Below are positions 25,721 through 34,178 of a stretch of DNA of 64,000 nt, piece by piece; the first letter of the stretch is position 1, and every line of letters begins with the position of its first letter. Origin of the DNA: Brevundimonas aurantiaca (lineage in GTDB: Bacteria > Pseudomonadota > Alphaproteobacteria > Caulobacterales > Caulobacteraceae); NCBI RefSeq assembly GCF_014199955.1, contig NZ_JACHOQ010000002.1, forward strand, positions 496,001 to 560,000, written 5' to 3'. Below the pieces are notes generated by a model. The model searched no databases and was not told the DNA's origin. It saw only the letters and a program-made list of their open reading frames with translations. A program made the position numbers and the translations under genes.

Positions 25721-25812
25721 GCCTGGAACGTCGATAACATGGACGGCGTTCAAATCAGCAAGAACAAGGGCGTCGGTTCACGGGGATCGGGCCATCGAGA
25801 AGCGGACGGGTT

Positions 25813-27375
25813 ATGAATAGACGGGAACTGGGTTTGGGCGTCGCAACGGCGACGATCGCCCTCGCCTCCGCTGCGCGGGCGCAACAGGTTTCCATCCAGC
25901 GCCCTGCGGCGGCCACCGCCTTCTACAACAGTTTCAACGATCAGATTTCGCGCCTGCCGGAAACCCAGCAACCGGACGTTCGCGCCTTTTATGAGATGAA
26001 CGGCTGGCGGGCGGTATGGACCGGCGAGCGGATGCGCGCCCTGAACGCCGTCGCCGCCCGGGCCGAACGCCACGGCCTGTCGGCGGGCGACTATTTCGAC
26101 TTCGTGGGCCTAGCCGCCGATCCTGCTTCAGCCGATCTGCGCACGACGGCGGCGGCCCTGGCCTATGGCCGCGTCCTGGCCGAGGGCAAGGTGCGGCCCG
26201 AGACGGTCGAGGATCTGTGGGAAATGCAGAAAAACCGCGTGGACCTGCCGCGCGGCCTCAGCGACGCCTTGGCCCGCAACATCCTGCTGGACTGGTTCGA
26301 GGGTCTGGCGCCGACCGACATCGGCTATCAGAACCTGTCGGCGGGCTATGTGCGCTATCGCCGACTGGCCGCCGGCGGCGGCTGGCCCGCCTTCCCGGCC
26401 GGCCCGACGATCGAACCCAACATGAGCGACCGCCGCATCCCCGCCCTGATCGACCGGCTGACGGCCGAGGGTGATCTGACGGCGGCGCAGGGCGCGCGGC
26501 TGAAGGCCCAGGGCCTGACTTACGGCGCCGAGCTGCAACAGGCGGTCCAGGGCTTCCAGACGCGGCACGGCCTGGACGCCGACGGCCGCATCGGAACGGG
26601 CACCCAGCGCTCTCTCTCAGCTTCGGCCGAGGATCGGGCGCGTCAGATCGCCCTGAACCTGGAACGCCGCCGCTGGCTGAAGCGCGACGTTGCGCCCGAG
26701 CGGATCGAGGTCAACACCGCCGCCGCCATCATGGTCTATTGGAAGGATGCAAAGCCGGTGCATTCCAACCGCGTGGTGGTCGGCTCCGCCGAGAACCAGA
26801 CGCCCAGCCTGGAGAAACCCTTCGCCTCGGTGGTCGCCAATCCGCCCTGGTATGTGCCGGCCGGCATCGCACGGCGCGAAATCCTGCCCAAGGGTCCCGG
26901 CTATCTGGCGGCCAACGACATGTATGTGGCCAACGGAACGGTGATCCAGCGCGCCGGGCCGAAGTCGGCCCTGGGCTATGTGAAGTTCGAGCTGCGCGAC
27001 AGCTACGCCATCTTCCTGCACGACACCCCGTCCAAGGCCGCCTTCAACCTTTCCATGCGTCAGCGCAGCCATGGCTGCGTGCGGGTGCAGAACGCCGTGG
27101 AATTCGCCCGGCTGCTGCTGTCGCCCGATCCCGCCAAGCTGGCGGAGTTCGACACGGCCCAGCAGACGCGTGAGACCACTCGGGTGACCACCGGGCGCGA
27201 AATCACGGTGCGGCTGCTGTACTGGACCGCCTTCGTGGACGGTCAGGGGCGGGTCGCCTTCCGCGAGGACGTCTATGGCCGCGACGGCAAGCTGGCCCAG
27301 GCGCTGGGGATCGCCGTCAGCCTGCCTCGACCGATCGACGACGGGCGTCGCGACGCTGACGACGTCGGGCCGTAA
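25813..27375 (+). CDS. YcbB-type murein L,D-transpeptidase
   Basis: A 520-residue periplasmic enzyme forms 3-3 peptidoglycan cross-links. The N-terminus (NRRELGLGVATATIALASAARA) is a signal peptide with a twin-arginine look. A YcbB N-terminal scaffold domain follows, a PG_binding_1 segment at about 225-275 (AVQGFQTRHGLDADGRIGTGT), and a YkuD domain from about 295 with the catalytic block IFLHDTPSK...QRSHGCVRVQN. Family length (~500-600) fits. It is monocistronic and convergent with rcdA. Confidence 0.92.
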   Translation: MNRRELGLGVATATIALASAARAQQVSIQRPAAATAFYNSFNDQISRLPETQQPDVRAFYEMNGWRAVWTGERMRALNAVAARAERHGLSAGDYFDFVGLAADPASADLRTTAAALAYGRVLAEGKVRPETVEDLWEMQKNRVDLPRGLSDALARNILLDWFEGLAPTDIGYQNLSAGYVRYRRLAAGGGWPAFPAGPTIEPNMSDRRIPALIDRLTAEGDLTAAQGARLKAQGLTYGAELQQAVQGFQTRHGLDADGRIGTGTQRSLSASAEDRARQIALNLERRRWLKRDVAPERIEVNTAAAIMVYWKDAKPVHSNRVVVGSAENQTPSLEKPFASVVANPPWYVPAGIARREILPKGPGYLAANDMYVANGTVIQRAGPKSALGYVKFELRDSYAIFLHDTPSKAAFNLSMRQRSHGCVRVQNAVEFARLLLSPDPAKLAEFDTAQQTRETTRVTTGREITVRLLYWTAFVDGQGRVAFREDVYGRDGKLAQALGIAVSLPRPIDDGRRDADDVGP

Positions 27376-27393
27376 GGTCGGGCTTTAGAGGCG

Positions 27394-27924
27394 TCAGCCC
27401 TTGAAGGCGGCTTCCAGCAGGCCCAGCTGGCTGAGGACCGGATTCTGCGGCTGTTCCTCAGGCGCCTCCAGATACATGCGGCGGTCGAGATAGAGGGCGC
27501 GGTCGAACAGTTTTTCCGACCGGACCAGATATTCGACCAGGGCGATCGGCAGTTCCGCGTGGCTGGGCTGGCTCTCGATCTTGCGGTCGTTCAGACGATA
27601 GCGCGGCTCGCAGGCGGTCTCGGCCGTCATGTCGTTCTCGCGTACGGCCCGCTGCACCAGAAGCCAGGAGGCGATCTGCATCAGGCGCGTGGTCAGCTTC
27701 ATGCTTTCGGCCGCATAGGCCAGGGCGGCCGAGCGGGACAGCATCTTGGAATCGCGACGTCCCTCTCCGTCCAGATAGGCCGCCGTCTCCTCCACCAGTT
27801 CCATGCCTTCGCGGAAGGTGCGGTCGAACAGTTCGGAACGGGTGAAATCCTGCACCTTGCGAGCGCGTTCGGCCCGGGCGGCCATGTCTTGATCGTCGCT
27901 CAGGGTCATGGGGGACATCATCAT
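27394..27924 (-). CDS. rcdA: DUF1465 protein, RcdA-like CtrA-degradation regulator
   Basis: A 176-residue all-helical protein. In Caulobacter, RcdA is an adaptor that helps ClpXP degrade CtrA and other cell-cycle proteins. The core ELFDRTFREGMELVEETAAYLDGEGR followed by LAYAAESMKLTTRLMQIASWLLVQRAV is the DUF1465 signature. Three ATGs stand together at 27924-27916 and another at 27909; 27924 is given as start. The next gene upstream on the strand is DUF1192, about 90 bases away. Confidence 0.88.
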   Translation of the reverse strand: MMMSPMTLSDDQDMAARAERARKVQDFTRSELFDRTFREGMELVEETAAYLDGEGRRDSKMLSRSAALAYAAESMKLTTRLMQIASWLLVQRAVRENDMTAETACEPRYRLNDRKIESQPSHAELPIALVEYLVRSEKLFDRALYLDRRMYLEAPEEQPQNPVLSQLGLLEAAFKG

Positions 27925-28013
27925 GAAGGTTAGGCTTGTTCCGACTTGGGGCCACAAACGGCCTGGGCCGAAGGGTTTGCAACCGTCATGCCACGGATTT
28001 GAGACGCGGGCGA

Positions 28014-28217
28014 TCAGGGTCTAAAACTGAACAGGGCGTCGGCGGCGCTTTTCTTGGCCTGTTTCTTCTCGATCGCTGTCTGGGCGCGAGTGATTTCGGC
28101 CGTCAGGGCGCCGATCCGCTCCTGCAGATCTTCAATCGAATAGGAGTCCAGATCCTCGCGCTCAAGAGTGGTCAGGGCCTCTCCACGCCGCGGGCGAGGC
28201 TCGAAATCGTCGAACAT
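28014..28217 (-). CDS. DUF1192 family small protein
   Basis: A 67-residue cytoplasmic protein begins MFDDFEPRPRRGEAL and continues with SIEDLQERIGALTAEITRAQTAIEKKQAKKSAADALF, the DUF1192 pattern with a short coiled coil. The function is unknown. Many alphaproteobacteria keep it near rcdA and a quinone oxidoreductase gene, as here. GAAAGGCG lies before the ATG; it diverges from the oxidoreductase gene. Confidence 0.88.
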   Translation of the reverse strand: MFDDFEPRPRRGEALTTLEREDLDSYSIEDLQERIGALTAEITRAQTAIEKKQAKKSAADALFSFRP

Positions 28218-28306
28218 GGTCGTCGCCTTTCTGCGCCTGTATGGCCGAAGTCGGCCGGAACCCCTATCTGAACGCGCGGACTGCGACGAATGCAAGCGGA
28301 GGCGAC

Positions 28307-29278
28307 ATGCGGCTTATCCAGATCGAGGGCGGTTCGGGTCCGGCTGAGGCGCTGAAGATCGCCGAACAGGCTGATCCGACGCCCGGCCCCGGCGAGGTGG
28401 TGATCCAGGTGCGCGCGGCCGGAATCAACCGGCCCGACCTGCTGCAGCGGCGGGGCGGCTATCCGCCCCCGCCCGGCGCCTCGCCTATCCTGGGACTGGA
28501 GGTCGCGGGCGAAATCGCGGCCCTGGGCGAAGGGGTAAGCCAGTGGCGCCGGGGCGACCGGGTCTGCGCCCTGCTGGGCGGCGGAGGCTATGCCGAACAG
28601 GCGGTGGTGGACGCCCGCCACGTTCTGCCGATCCCGGAGGGCCTGTCCTTCGTTCAGGCGGCCGCCCTGCCCGAGACCGTCTCCACCGTCTTCGCCAATG
28701 TGTTCGAGGCGGGCGGGCTGAAGGCGGGCCAGACGCTGCTGATCCACGGGGCGACGAGCGGGATCGGGGTGACGGCGATCCAAATGGCCAAGGCGGCGGG
28801 CGCTGCGGTGATCGCCACCTCGCGCGGGGCGGACAAGGCGAAGGCGGCCCAGGCTTTGGGCGCCGATGTCAGCCTGGACGCCCGATCCGACGACCTGGCG
28901 GCCGCAATCGCCGAAGCGGGCGGCGTCGACGTGCTGCTGGACATGGTGGGCCGCGACTACGCCGAACTGAACCTGAAGGCGTTGAAGCCCGGCGGTCGCT
29001 GGGTGGTCATCGCATCCCTGTCCGGATCGGTGGTCGAAATCGACCTGATGCGGATCATGCTGAAGCGGCTGGTCCTGACGGGATCGACCCTTCGGAGCCG
29101 ATCGGCCGATGAGAAGGCCCGGCTGACCGCCGCCGTTAAGGCGACGGTCTGGCCCTGGGTCGCCTCCGGCGCGGTGCGACCGCCGGTGCAGGCTGTCTAT
29201 CCGTTGGACAAGGCCGCCGAGGCGCATGGCGCGCTGGAGGCCGGCGATCACATCGGCAAGTTCGTGCTGACGCCTTGA
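28307..29278 (+). CDS. NAD(P)H-quinone oxidoreductase, PIG3/zinc-free MDR family
   Basis: A 323-residue medium-chain dehydrogenase/reductase without zinc ligands. AAGINRPDLLQRRGGYPPPPGASPILGLEVAGE is the PIG3-type N-terminal signature, and HGATSGIGVTAIQMAKAAGA is the NADPH-binding loop; DVLLDMVGRDYAELNLKALKPGGRWV follows. It probably reduces quinones or enones. The start ATG 28307 is fixed by GCGGAGG just upstream; a longer frame from 28241 has no ribosome site. Confidence 0.92.
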   Translation: MRLIQIEGGSGPAEALKIAEQADPTPGPGEVVIQVRAAGINRPDLLQRRGGYPPPPGASPILGLEVAGEIAALGEGVSQWRRGDRVCALLGGGGYAEQAVVDARHVLPIPEGLSFVQAAALPETVSTVFANVFEAGGLKAGQTLLIHGATSGIGVTAIQMAKAAGAAVIATSRGADKAKAAQALGADVSLDARSDDLAAAIAEAGGVDVLLDMVGRDYAELNLKALKPGGRWVVIASLSGSVVEIDLMRIMLKRLVLTGSTLRSRSADEKARLTAAVKATVWPWVASGAVRPPVQAVYPLDKAAEAHGALEAGDHIGKFVLTP

Positions 29279-29284
29279 CCGCCC

Positions 29285-29917
29285 TCAGCGATCCCAACGC
29301 CCCCCGCCCCGCACCGGCCGCATCGAGGAGATGCGGTCGTTGAAGCCGTCGCTCAGGAAGCGGACGTCGCCTTCGACGATGCGGCAGCGCCCCCGGAACT
29401 CGGCGTCGGTGCAGACCTCCCATCGGCCGCGAACGCGCATGGAGCTGATCCGGTCGTTGAAGGGGGTGCGGCCCAGGTTGCGGTCCTCATCGACGAACTC
29501 GCGCGAGGCGCCGCGGAAGTTGGCGTTTTCATAGACGGTGATGGAGGTCCGGCCCCATCCTCCGTTCCAGCCGCCGCCCGAGCCGCCGCCCCAACCCCCG
29601 CCATTGTCTTCGCCGTTCCATCCGCCGTTCCCACCGGGATAGTCCGGACGACGATCTTCATAGTCCCCCCGCTCGCGGCCGCAGACCAGAAGGCCGTCCA
29701 TATTGGCGATCTCTGCGTCTCCGCACCGGGCCAGTTCGATCGAGGTGCCGCGAATGCGGCCCCGCATGTCGCGACAGTCGGCGTAAAGCCGTCCGCGGTG
29801 GGTGTAGGCCTCGGTGCAGGACCGGCTGTAGCTGCCGCGCGGGGCGACCCGCTGGGTGGTGATGTCCTGGCCGGAAGCCAGGGCGGCGGCCATGGCGGCG
29901 CCGAGCAGAATGGGCAT
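29285..29917 (-). CDS. Secreted CVNH lectin-like plus beta/gamma-crystallin fusion
   Basis: A 210-residue secreted protein starts with a short signal peptide. Residues about 27-80 (GSYSRSCTEAYTHRG, LYADCRDMRGRIRGTSIEL, then IANMDGLLVC) match the cyanovirin-N homology pattern. A Gly/Asn/Trp linker follows (about 88-122). Residues 124-203 contain two crystallin-type Greek keys: ITVYENANFRG...FNDRISSMRV and VCTDAEFRGRC...FNDRISSMRP. The D/N-D-x-S/T-S calcium motif NDRISS occurs twice. A role as a calcium-stabilised glycan binder at the surface is inference. Confidence 0.8.
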   Translation of the reverse strand: MPILLGAAMAAALASGQDITTQRVAPRGSYSRSCTEAYTHRGRLYADCRDMRGRIRGTSIELARCGDAEIANMDGLLVCGRERGDYEDRRPDYPGGNGGWNGEDNGGGWGGGSGGGWNGGWGRTSITVYENANFRGASREFVDEDRNLGRTPFNDRISSMRVRGRWEVCTDAEFRGRCRIVEGDVRFLSDGFNDRISSMRPVRGGGRWDR

Positions 29918-30050
29918 GGTGGTTCTCCTCTCCCAAAGGCGAAAGCCTCGATTAAGGCGAAGGTTGCCGCACCTCGGATGAACCGTGGCTGTACGAGAAT
30001 GTCGGGCGACGTTTTCTTTTCAGGCGAATAGGCCTATATCGAAACCATAA

Positions 30051-30074
30051 GCGCCCGGTCGAAAGGCCGGGCGC
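30051..30074. repeat. GC hairpin upstream of trcR
   Basis: GCGCCCGG (30051-30058) and CCGGGCGC (30067-30074) form a perfect 8-bp stem, 65 bases before the trcR start. There is no T tract on either strand, so it is more likely a leader structure than a terminator. Confidence 0.5.
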
Positions 30075-30138
30075 CGTCGTATCCAACGTCTGCCGAACCC
30101 TCATTCGGCGGCCCCCACCCTACCGGAACGAACGCCCC

Positions 30139-30807
30139 ATGAGCGACATTCTGATGCCCAAGGCCACTGCGGTCTGGCTGGTCGACAACACCTCCCTCAG
30201 CTTCGAGCAGATCGCCGACTTCTGCGGTCTGCATCCGCTGGAAGTCCGCGGCATCGCCGACGGCGACGTGGCCCGCGACATCCGCGGCGTCGATCCCGTC
30301 ACCGGCGGCCAACTGACTCGCGAAGAGCTGGATAAGGCTCAGGCCGACGAAAACTATCGCATGAAGGCGATCGTCAGCCGCCATGCCGAACTGCTGAAGT
30401 CGGCCAAGCCTGCGCCGAAATACACCCCTGTGTCGCGTCGTCAGGATCGGCCCGACGCCATCGCCTGGTTCGTGCGCAACCACCCGGAAGTGACCGACGC
30501 CCAGATCGCCAAACTGCTGGGCACGACCAAGTCCACGATCGAGAGCGTGCGCAACCGCACCCACTGGAACAGCGCCAACATCAAGCCGGTCGATCCGGTG
30601 ACCCTGGGCCTGGTCGGTCAGCTGGCCCTGGACGAGATCGTCAAGAAGGCCGCCGACAAGAAGGCCAAGGACGATCTGAAGAACGGCGGCGGCACCATCC
30701 TGCCCGTGGCCGAAGAGGTCGAGGAAGAGCCGGAATTCGTTCCCGAAGCCCGCCAGCGTCCCGGCGCCGAGCCGACGGCGGAATCGGTGTTCGGCGCCAA
30801 GGATTGA
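30139..30807 (+). CDS. trcR: DUF1013 cell-cycle transcriptional regulator TrcR
   Basis: A 222-residue cytoplasmic protein conserved in alphaproteobacteria, known as TrcR/DUF1013. It has two HTH-like segments: LSFEQIADFCGLHPLEVRGIADG (about residues 20-42) and VTDAQIAKLLGTTKSTIESVRNRTHW (about 121-146). The C-terminal ~50 residues are acidic and probably disordered (EEVEEEPEF). It is thought to control cell-cycle transcription through RNA polymerase association. It is monocistronic, with a strong terminator downstream. Confidence 0.9.
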   Translation: MSDILMPKATAVWLVDNTSLSFEQIADFCGLHPLEVRGIADGDVARDIRGVDPVTGGQLTREELDKAQADENYRMKAIVSRHAELLKSAKPAPKYTPVSRRQDRPDAIAWFVRNHPEVTDAQIAKLLGTTKSTIESVRNRTHWNSANIKPVDPVTLGLVGQLALDEIVKKAADKKAKDDLKNGGGTILPVAEEVEEEPEFVPEARQRPGAEPTAESVFGAKD

Positions 30808-30885
30808 TCCGTCCGTCGCGCTCGGGCTTGGCCTGAGGGCCCGGCGCCGTGCGCTGACGTCTTCGCACCAGCGGCGGATCATCCG

Positions 30886-30908
30886 ATCCTCGGGTCAAGC
30901 CCGAGGAT
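30886..30908. repeat. Short REP-like palindrome
   Basis: ATCCTCGGG-TCAAG-CCCGAGGAT is a perfect 9-bp stem with a 5-base loop, followed by GACGGG. This unit is a common dispersed palindrome in genomes of this type. Confidence 0.7.
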
Positions 30909-30922
30909 GACGGGAATAAAAA

Positions 30923-30950
30923 CGGCCCCGGAGAGCGGTCTCCGGGGCCG
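30923..30950. terminator. Strong stem terminator between trcR and the YdcH-like gene
   Basis: CGGCCCCGGAGA-GCGG-TCTCCGGGGCCG is a perfect 12-bp stem, preceded by an AT-rich GAATAAAAA. On the minus strand that run becomes TTTTTATTC right after the stem, so it best terminates the small minus-strand gene and may also stop trcR transcription. Confidence 0.8.
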
Positions 30951-30974
30951 TCGTCGTCTGAGCGTGCGCGACCC

Positions 30975-31148
30975 TCAGTGGGCCCGCTGCTCCAGAATGG
31001 TGATCTCTTCCTTCAAGCGAAGCTTCTTCTGCTTCAATTCCTTGACCTGCAGCGTGTCCACGGACGGATGGTTGAGTTCTCGCTGGATCGTCTGATCCAG
31101 CATGCGATGCCGATTACCCAGTTCGCGAATACGAGCCTCGATGGTCAT
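30975..31148 (-). CDS. YdcH/DUF465 small protein
   Basis: A 57-residue product reads MTIEARIRELGNRHRMLDQ, then VKELKQKKLRLKEEITILEQ, the two-helix coiled-coil pattern of DUF465 (YdcH). The ATG at 31148 is preceded by CGGAGGCG. The function is unknown; it is abundant and conserved in proteobacteria. A second member is encoded 1.2 kb away. Confidence 0.88.
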   Translation of the reverse strand: MTIEARIRELGNRHRMLDQTIQRELNHPSVDTLQVKELKQKKLRLKEEITILEQRAH

Positions 31149-31263
31149 GGCTTGCGCCTCCGTTGGTTAGGGACCAGTAGAGTGAGCGCCCGGTTCGGCA
31201 GGCTGTGGAATCACATTCCAGTGACTGCTTTTCGTCCGGGCACGACGGAGGCTGGCCCCAAAA

Positions 31264-31863
31264 ATGGTCGATGATGTGAACGGAGCCATACGGACTGCTC
31301 CTTATCGGATGGTGGTCGGAATTTCAGGGGCGTCCGGCGCGATCTACGGCGCGCGGACGCTGGACGCGCTGAAGGATTTAGGCGTCGAGACCCATCTGGT
31401 GGTGACCAAGGCCGCCCTGCTCACATTGTCGCAGGAGACCGATCTGTCGCCCGACGACCTGACCGCCAAGGCCTCGGTCGTTCACAAACTGGCCGACGTC
31501 GGGGCGACCATCGCCTCGGGCTCCTTCAAGACCTTGGGCATGATCGTGGCCCCCTGCTCCATCAAGACGATGAGCGAGATCGCCACGGGCGTGACCTCCT
31601 CGCTTCTGACCCGCGCCGCCGACGTGACGTTGAAGGAACGGCGGCCGCTGGTGCTGATGGTGCGTGAGACGCCCTTCCATCTGGGCCATCTGCGGACGAT
31701 GACGGCCCTGGCCGAAATGGGCGCGACCATCGCCCCGCCCCTGCCCGCCCTCTATTCGCGGCCGGAATCGATCCTGGAGATGGTGGACCAGTCGGTGGGG
31801 CGGACCCTGGATCTGTTCGGGCTGGACTGGAGCGCCGTGCGGCGCTGGGACGGGCTGAAGTGA
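31264..31863 (+). CDS. ubiX: Flavin prenyltransferase UbiX
   Basis: UbiX attaches a dimethylallyl group to FMN to make the prenyl-FMN cofactor of UbiD decarboxylase in ubiquinone synthesis. The 199-residue protein has VVGISGASGAIYGARTLDAL (FMN binding), SGSFKTLGMIVAPCSIKTMSEIATGV and PLVLMVRETPFHLGHLRTM. The frame opens at ATG 31264; a few residues precede the conserved MVVGISGASGA. The stop overlaps the GTG of the next gene (GTGA), so they are coupled. Confidence 0.95.
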   Translation: MVDDVNGAIRTAPYRMVVGISGASGAIYGARTLDALKDLGVETHLVVTKAALLTLSQETDLSPDDLTAKASVVHKLADVGATIASGSFKTLGMIVAPCSIKTMSEIATGVTSSLLTRAADVTLKERRPLVLMVRETPFHLGHLRTMTALAEMGATIAPPLPALYSRPESILEMVDQSVGRTLDLFGLDWSAVRRWDGLK

Positions 31864-32357
31864 CCGCCGTCGAAACGCGCAGCCTGTGGGACTGGGCCGT
31901 CGCCGCCTATGGGCGACCCGGCGTCAGCGAGGCCTGCCTGGCCTTGCAGGACAGCCACGACCAGAATGTTCCCCTGCTGCTGTGGTCGGCCTGGGCCGCT
32001 GCGGCCGGCCATGAACCCGACGCCGAGACGATCGAGGCGGCCTGCGACATCGCCCGCGCCTGGGACCGGGTCGTGGTTGCGCCGCTGCGCGCCGTTCGCC
32101 GCACCCTGAAGGCGCCGGTCGCCGACATCGAGGACGCGCCGCGCCTGGCGGTCCGCGAGAAGATCAAGGGGCTGGAGCTGGAGGCGGAACGCCATCTGCT
32201 CGCCGCCCTGGAAGCCCTGATCCACGAAGCGGACGACCACGCGCCCCGCCCCTCCCCGCGCCCCGCCCTGGCGGCCCTGGTCGCGACGGCGCGCCTCTGG
32301 GCGCCGGTGACGCCGCGCCCGGCCTTGCAGCGGCTGGCCGAAACCCTTTCCGCCTGA
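31860..32357 (+). CDS. TIGR02444 (DUF2390) family protein
   Basis: A 165-residue helical cytoplasmic protein. It reads SLWDWAVAAYGRPGVSEACLALQDSHDQNVPLLLW, the family signature, followed by WDRVVVAPLRAVRRTLK. The start is GTG 31860 overlapping the ubiX stop. The function is unknown; its coupling to ubiX may reflect a shared operon only. Confidence 0.85.
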   Translation: MTAVETRSLWDWAVAAYGRPGVSEACLALQDSHDQNVPLLLWSAWAAAAGHEPDAETIEAACDIARAWDRVVVAPLRAVRRTLKAPVADIEDAPRLAVREKIKGLELEAERHLLAALEALIHEADDHAPRPSPRPALAALVATARLWAPVTPRPALQRLAETLSA

Positions 32358-32405
32358 AGGTCGTCCGATTATGTTGGCTCTACCGACTGCAAGATGGACT
32401 GCACG

Positions 32406-32630
32406 ATGAACGACGATGTGCCGGACATCACCGAGGAAGAAGCGGCGCTTCACGCCCGCGTCAAATTGCTGCGCCAGGAGCACGCCGACCTCTCGGCCTC
32501 GATCGACGCCCTGTCCGAGGCGGCCGTGCCTGATCAACTGCTGATCGCCAGGCTGAAGCGCAAGAAGCTGGCGCTGAAGGACGAGATCGTCAAAATCGAG
32601 GATCAGATCCTGCCGGACATCATCGCCTGA
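32406..32630 (+). CDS. YdcH/DUF465 small protein, second copy
   Basis: A 74-residue product (ATG 32406, or ATG 32394 four codons earlier). LHARVKLLRQEHADLSASIDAL and IARLKRKKLALKDEIVKIEDQI form two amphipathic helices with the DUF465 KxKKLxLKDEI core. It is longer and more acidic at the N-terminus than the copy at 30975. It lies downstream of the TIGR02444 gene. Confidence 0.85.
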   Translation: MNDDVPDITEEEAALHARVKLLRQEHADLSASIDALSEAAVPDQLLIARLKRKKLALKDEIVKIEDQILPDIIA

Positions 32631-32697
32631 GGTCCAGCGGCTTGGGTTGCGCCGAATGGTCGCAAATGATACCCATTCGCAGGAATGGAGACCGATC

Positions 32698-33318
32698 ATG
32701 GCGACCTTGAGTGACGGCTGGGACGCGCGCTATGCGGCGACTGCCGACTATGTTTTCGGCACGGCGCCCAGCCAGTTCGTGGTGACGCACGCCGACCGGC
32801 TGAAGCCCCGCAGTCGGATTCTGACGCCCGCCGACGGCGAGGGCAGGAACGCCGTCTATCTGGCCCGACTTGGCCACCAGGTGACCGCCACCGACATCTC
32901 GCCGGCCGCGCAGGACAAGGCAAAACGCCTGGCCGCCCGCGAGGGGGTCGAGGTGGATTTTCAGATCCAGGACCTCGAGGGCTGGACCTGGCCGGAAGCG
33001 GCCTATGACGCCGTGGCGGCGGTCTTCATCCAGTTCGCGCCACCCGACTTCCGTGCGGCGATCTTTGAGGGCATGAAGCGGTCGGTGAAGCCGGGCGGCC
33101 TGATCCTGTTGCACGGCTATACGCCGCGCCAGCTGGACTACGGCACCGGGGGTCCCTCCCAGGTCGAACAGCTCTACACCCCTGAACTGCTGGAGGCGGC
33201 GTTCGGCGATTTCGGGATCGAGCACTTACACGCCTATGAGGCTGATCTGGACGAAGGCGCCGGCCACAGGGGCCGTTCGGCCCTGATCGACCTGGTCGCG
33301 CGACGCCCGCTGGATTAG
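32698..33318 (+). CDS. SAM-dependent methyltransferase (TehB-like class I)
   Basis: A 206-residue class I methyltransferase. Motif I is degenerate (ILTPADGEGRNAVYLARLGHQVTATDISPAA, with the glycine loop reading DGEGRN, as in TehB/tellurite-type enzymes). Post-motif segments DAVAAVFIQFAPPDFRA and LKPGGLILLHGYTP-type follow. The ATG 32698 has TGGAGA upstream and matches the family N-terminus; the frame could extend to 32647. The substrate is unknown. Confidence 0.85.
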   Translation: MATLSDGWDARYAATADYVFGTAPSQFVVTHADRLKPRSRILTPADGEGRNAVYLARLGHQVTATDISPAAQDKAKRLAAREGVEVDFQIQDLEGWTWPEAAYDAVAAVFIQFAPPDFRAAIFEGMKRSVKPGGLILLHGYTPRQLDYGTGGPSQVEQLYTPELLEAAFGDFGIEHLHAYEADLDEGAGHRGRSALIDLVARRPLD

Positions 33319-33475
33319 GCCCAGCCCCATCCCGGCCCGATCAGGGTCCAAAAGTCGCCCCAGCCTAGGAGCATAAGCGCCGCTTCCAGGAGCATGACGG
33401 TTTCGAACGCGCCCGCGCGTGTCGCTCCATGCTCCGGCTCAATCCAGAGCCTGTCCAAGCTGGAGACGCCGCCGA

Positions 33476-34108
33476 ATGCGACGCCTGCTGACCGACGCGC
33501 CCCTGGCGCGTTGCAAAAGCCTATTGATCCACGGCGGCCAGACCGCCGCCTTTGCGACCGTGGCCCTGCTGGCCGCCGCCGCCGCCCCCGGCGTGACGCG
33601 CGAAGCGGCGCCGACAGTTGCGGCCGAGCCCGTGGCCCCGCCGGTGAAGGCTCAGGTCGAAAAGGCCGGTCCGGTGATGCGGGAGATCGGGTTTTCCGCC
33701 CCCGTGCGCGGCTATGCGATCAACTCCCCCTTCGGCCTGCGCAAGCTGGCGATCGAGGCCCGCGCCCGCGCGCACAAGGGCGTGGACATCGCCGCGCCCA
33801 AGGGAACGTCGGTCTTCACCGCTGCAGAGGGCCGGATCGTCCGCACCGGCTATGAGGCCGGGGGCTACGGCGCCTTTATCGAGGTGCGCCATCCGAACGG
33901 CCTCAGCACCCTTTACGGCCACCTCAGCCGCATTGATGTGGCCAGCGGCGATCTGGTGACGAGCGGACAGCGAATCGGCCTGGTCGGCTCGACCGGCTAT
34001 TCGACAGGCCCCCATCTGCATTTCGAAGTGCGCCGCAGCGGCGCCCAGGTGAACCCGGCCAAGATCGTGGGCCGCCATTTCAAGGTGGCGGTCAAGGCGA
34101 AGGACTGA
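33476..34108 (+). CDS. M23/LytM-family metallopeptidase
   Basis: A 210-residue envelope protein has a basic N-terminus and a membrane anchor or signal at about 18-38 (TAAFATVALLAAAAAPGV). The M23 domain (about 75-200) has NSPFGLRKLA, HKGVDIAAPKGTSV with the zinc His and Asp, GLSTLYGHLSRID and GPHLHFEVR with the last ligands. All four ligands look intact, so it can be an active endopeptidase rather than an EnvC-like activator. The start ATG 33476 has TGGAGA upstream. Confidence 0.9.
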   Translation: MRRLLTDAPLARCKSLLIHGGQTAAFATVALLAAAAAPGVTREAAPTVAAEPVAPPVKAQVEKAGPVMREIGFSAPVRGYAINSPFGLRKLAIEARARAHKGVDIAAPKGTSVFTAAEGRIVRTGYEAGGYGAFIEVRHPNGLSTLYGHLSRIDVASGDLVTSGQRIGLVGSTGYSTGPHLHFEVRRSGAQVNPAKIVGRHFKVAVKAKD

Positions 34109-34178
34109 TCCCGGCGAAAGATTGCCGCGCCCTTCTTTGCAGCCTAACCTTCTGCAAGCTTTTTGGAGGGGCATCATC

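Noticed and set aside
30051..30074. Hairpin before trcR as a rho-independent terminator
   Set aside because: It lacks a T tract on both strands, so it is listed only as a structure.
34122..34178. Longer N-terminus for the CocE-type hydrolase
   Set aside because: The extra 19 residues spoil the signal peptide, and TGGAGGGGC fits the ATG at 34179.
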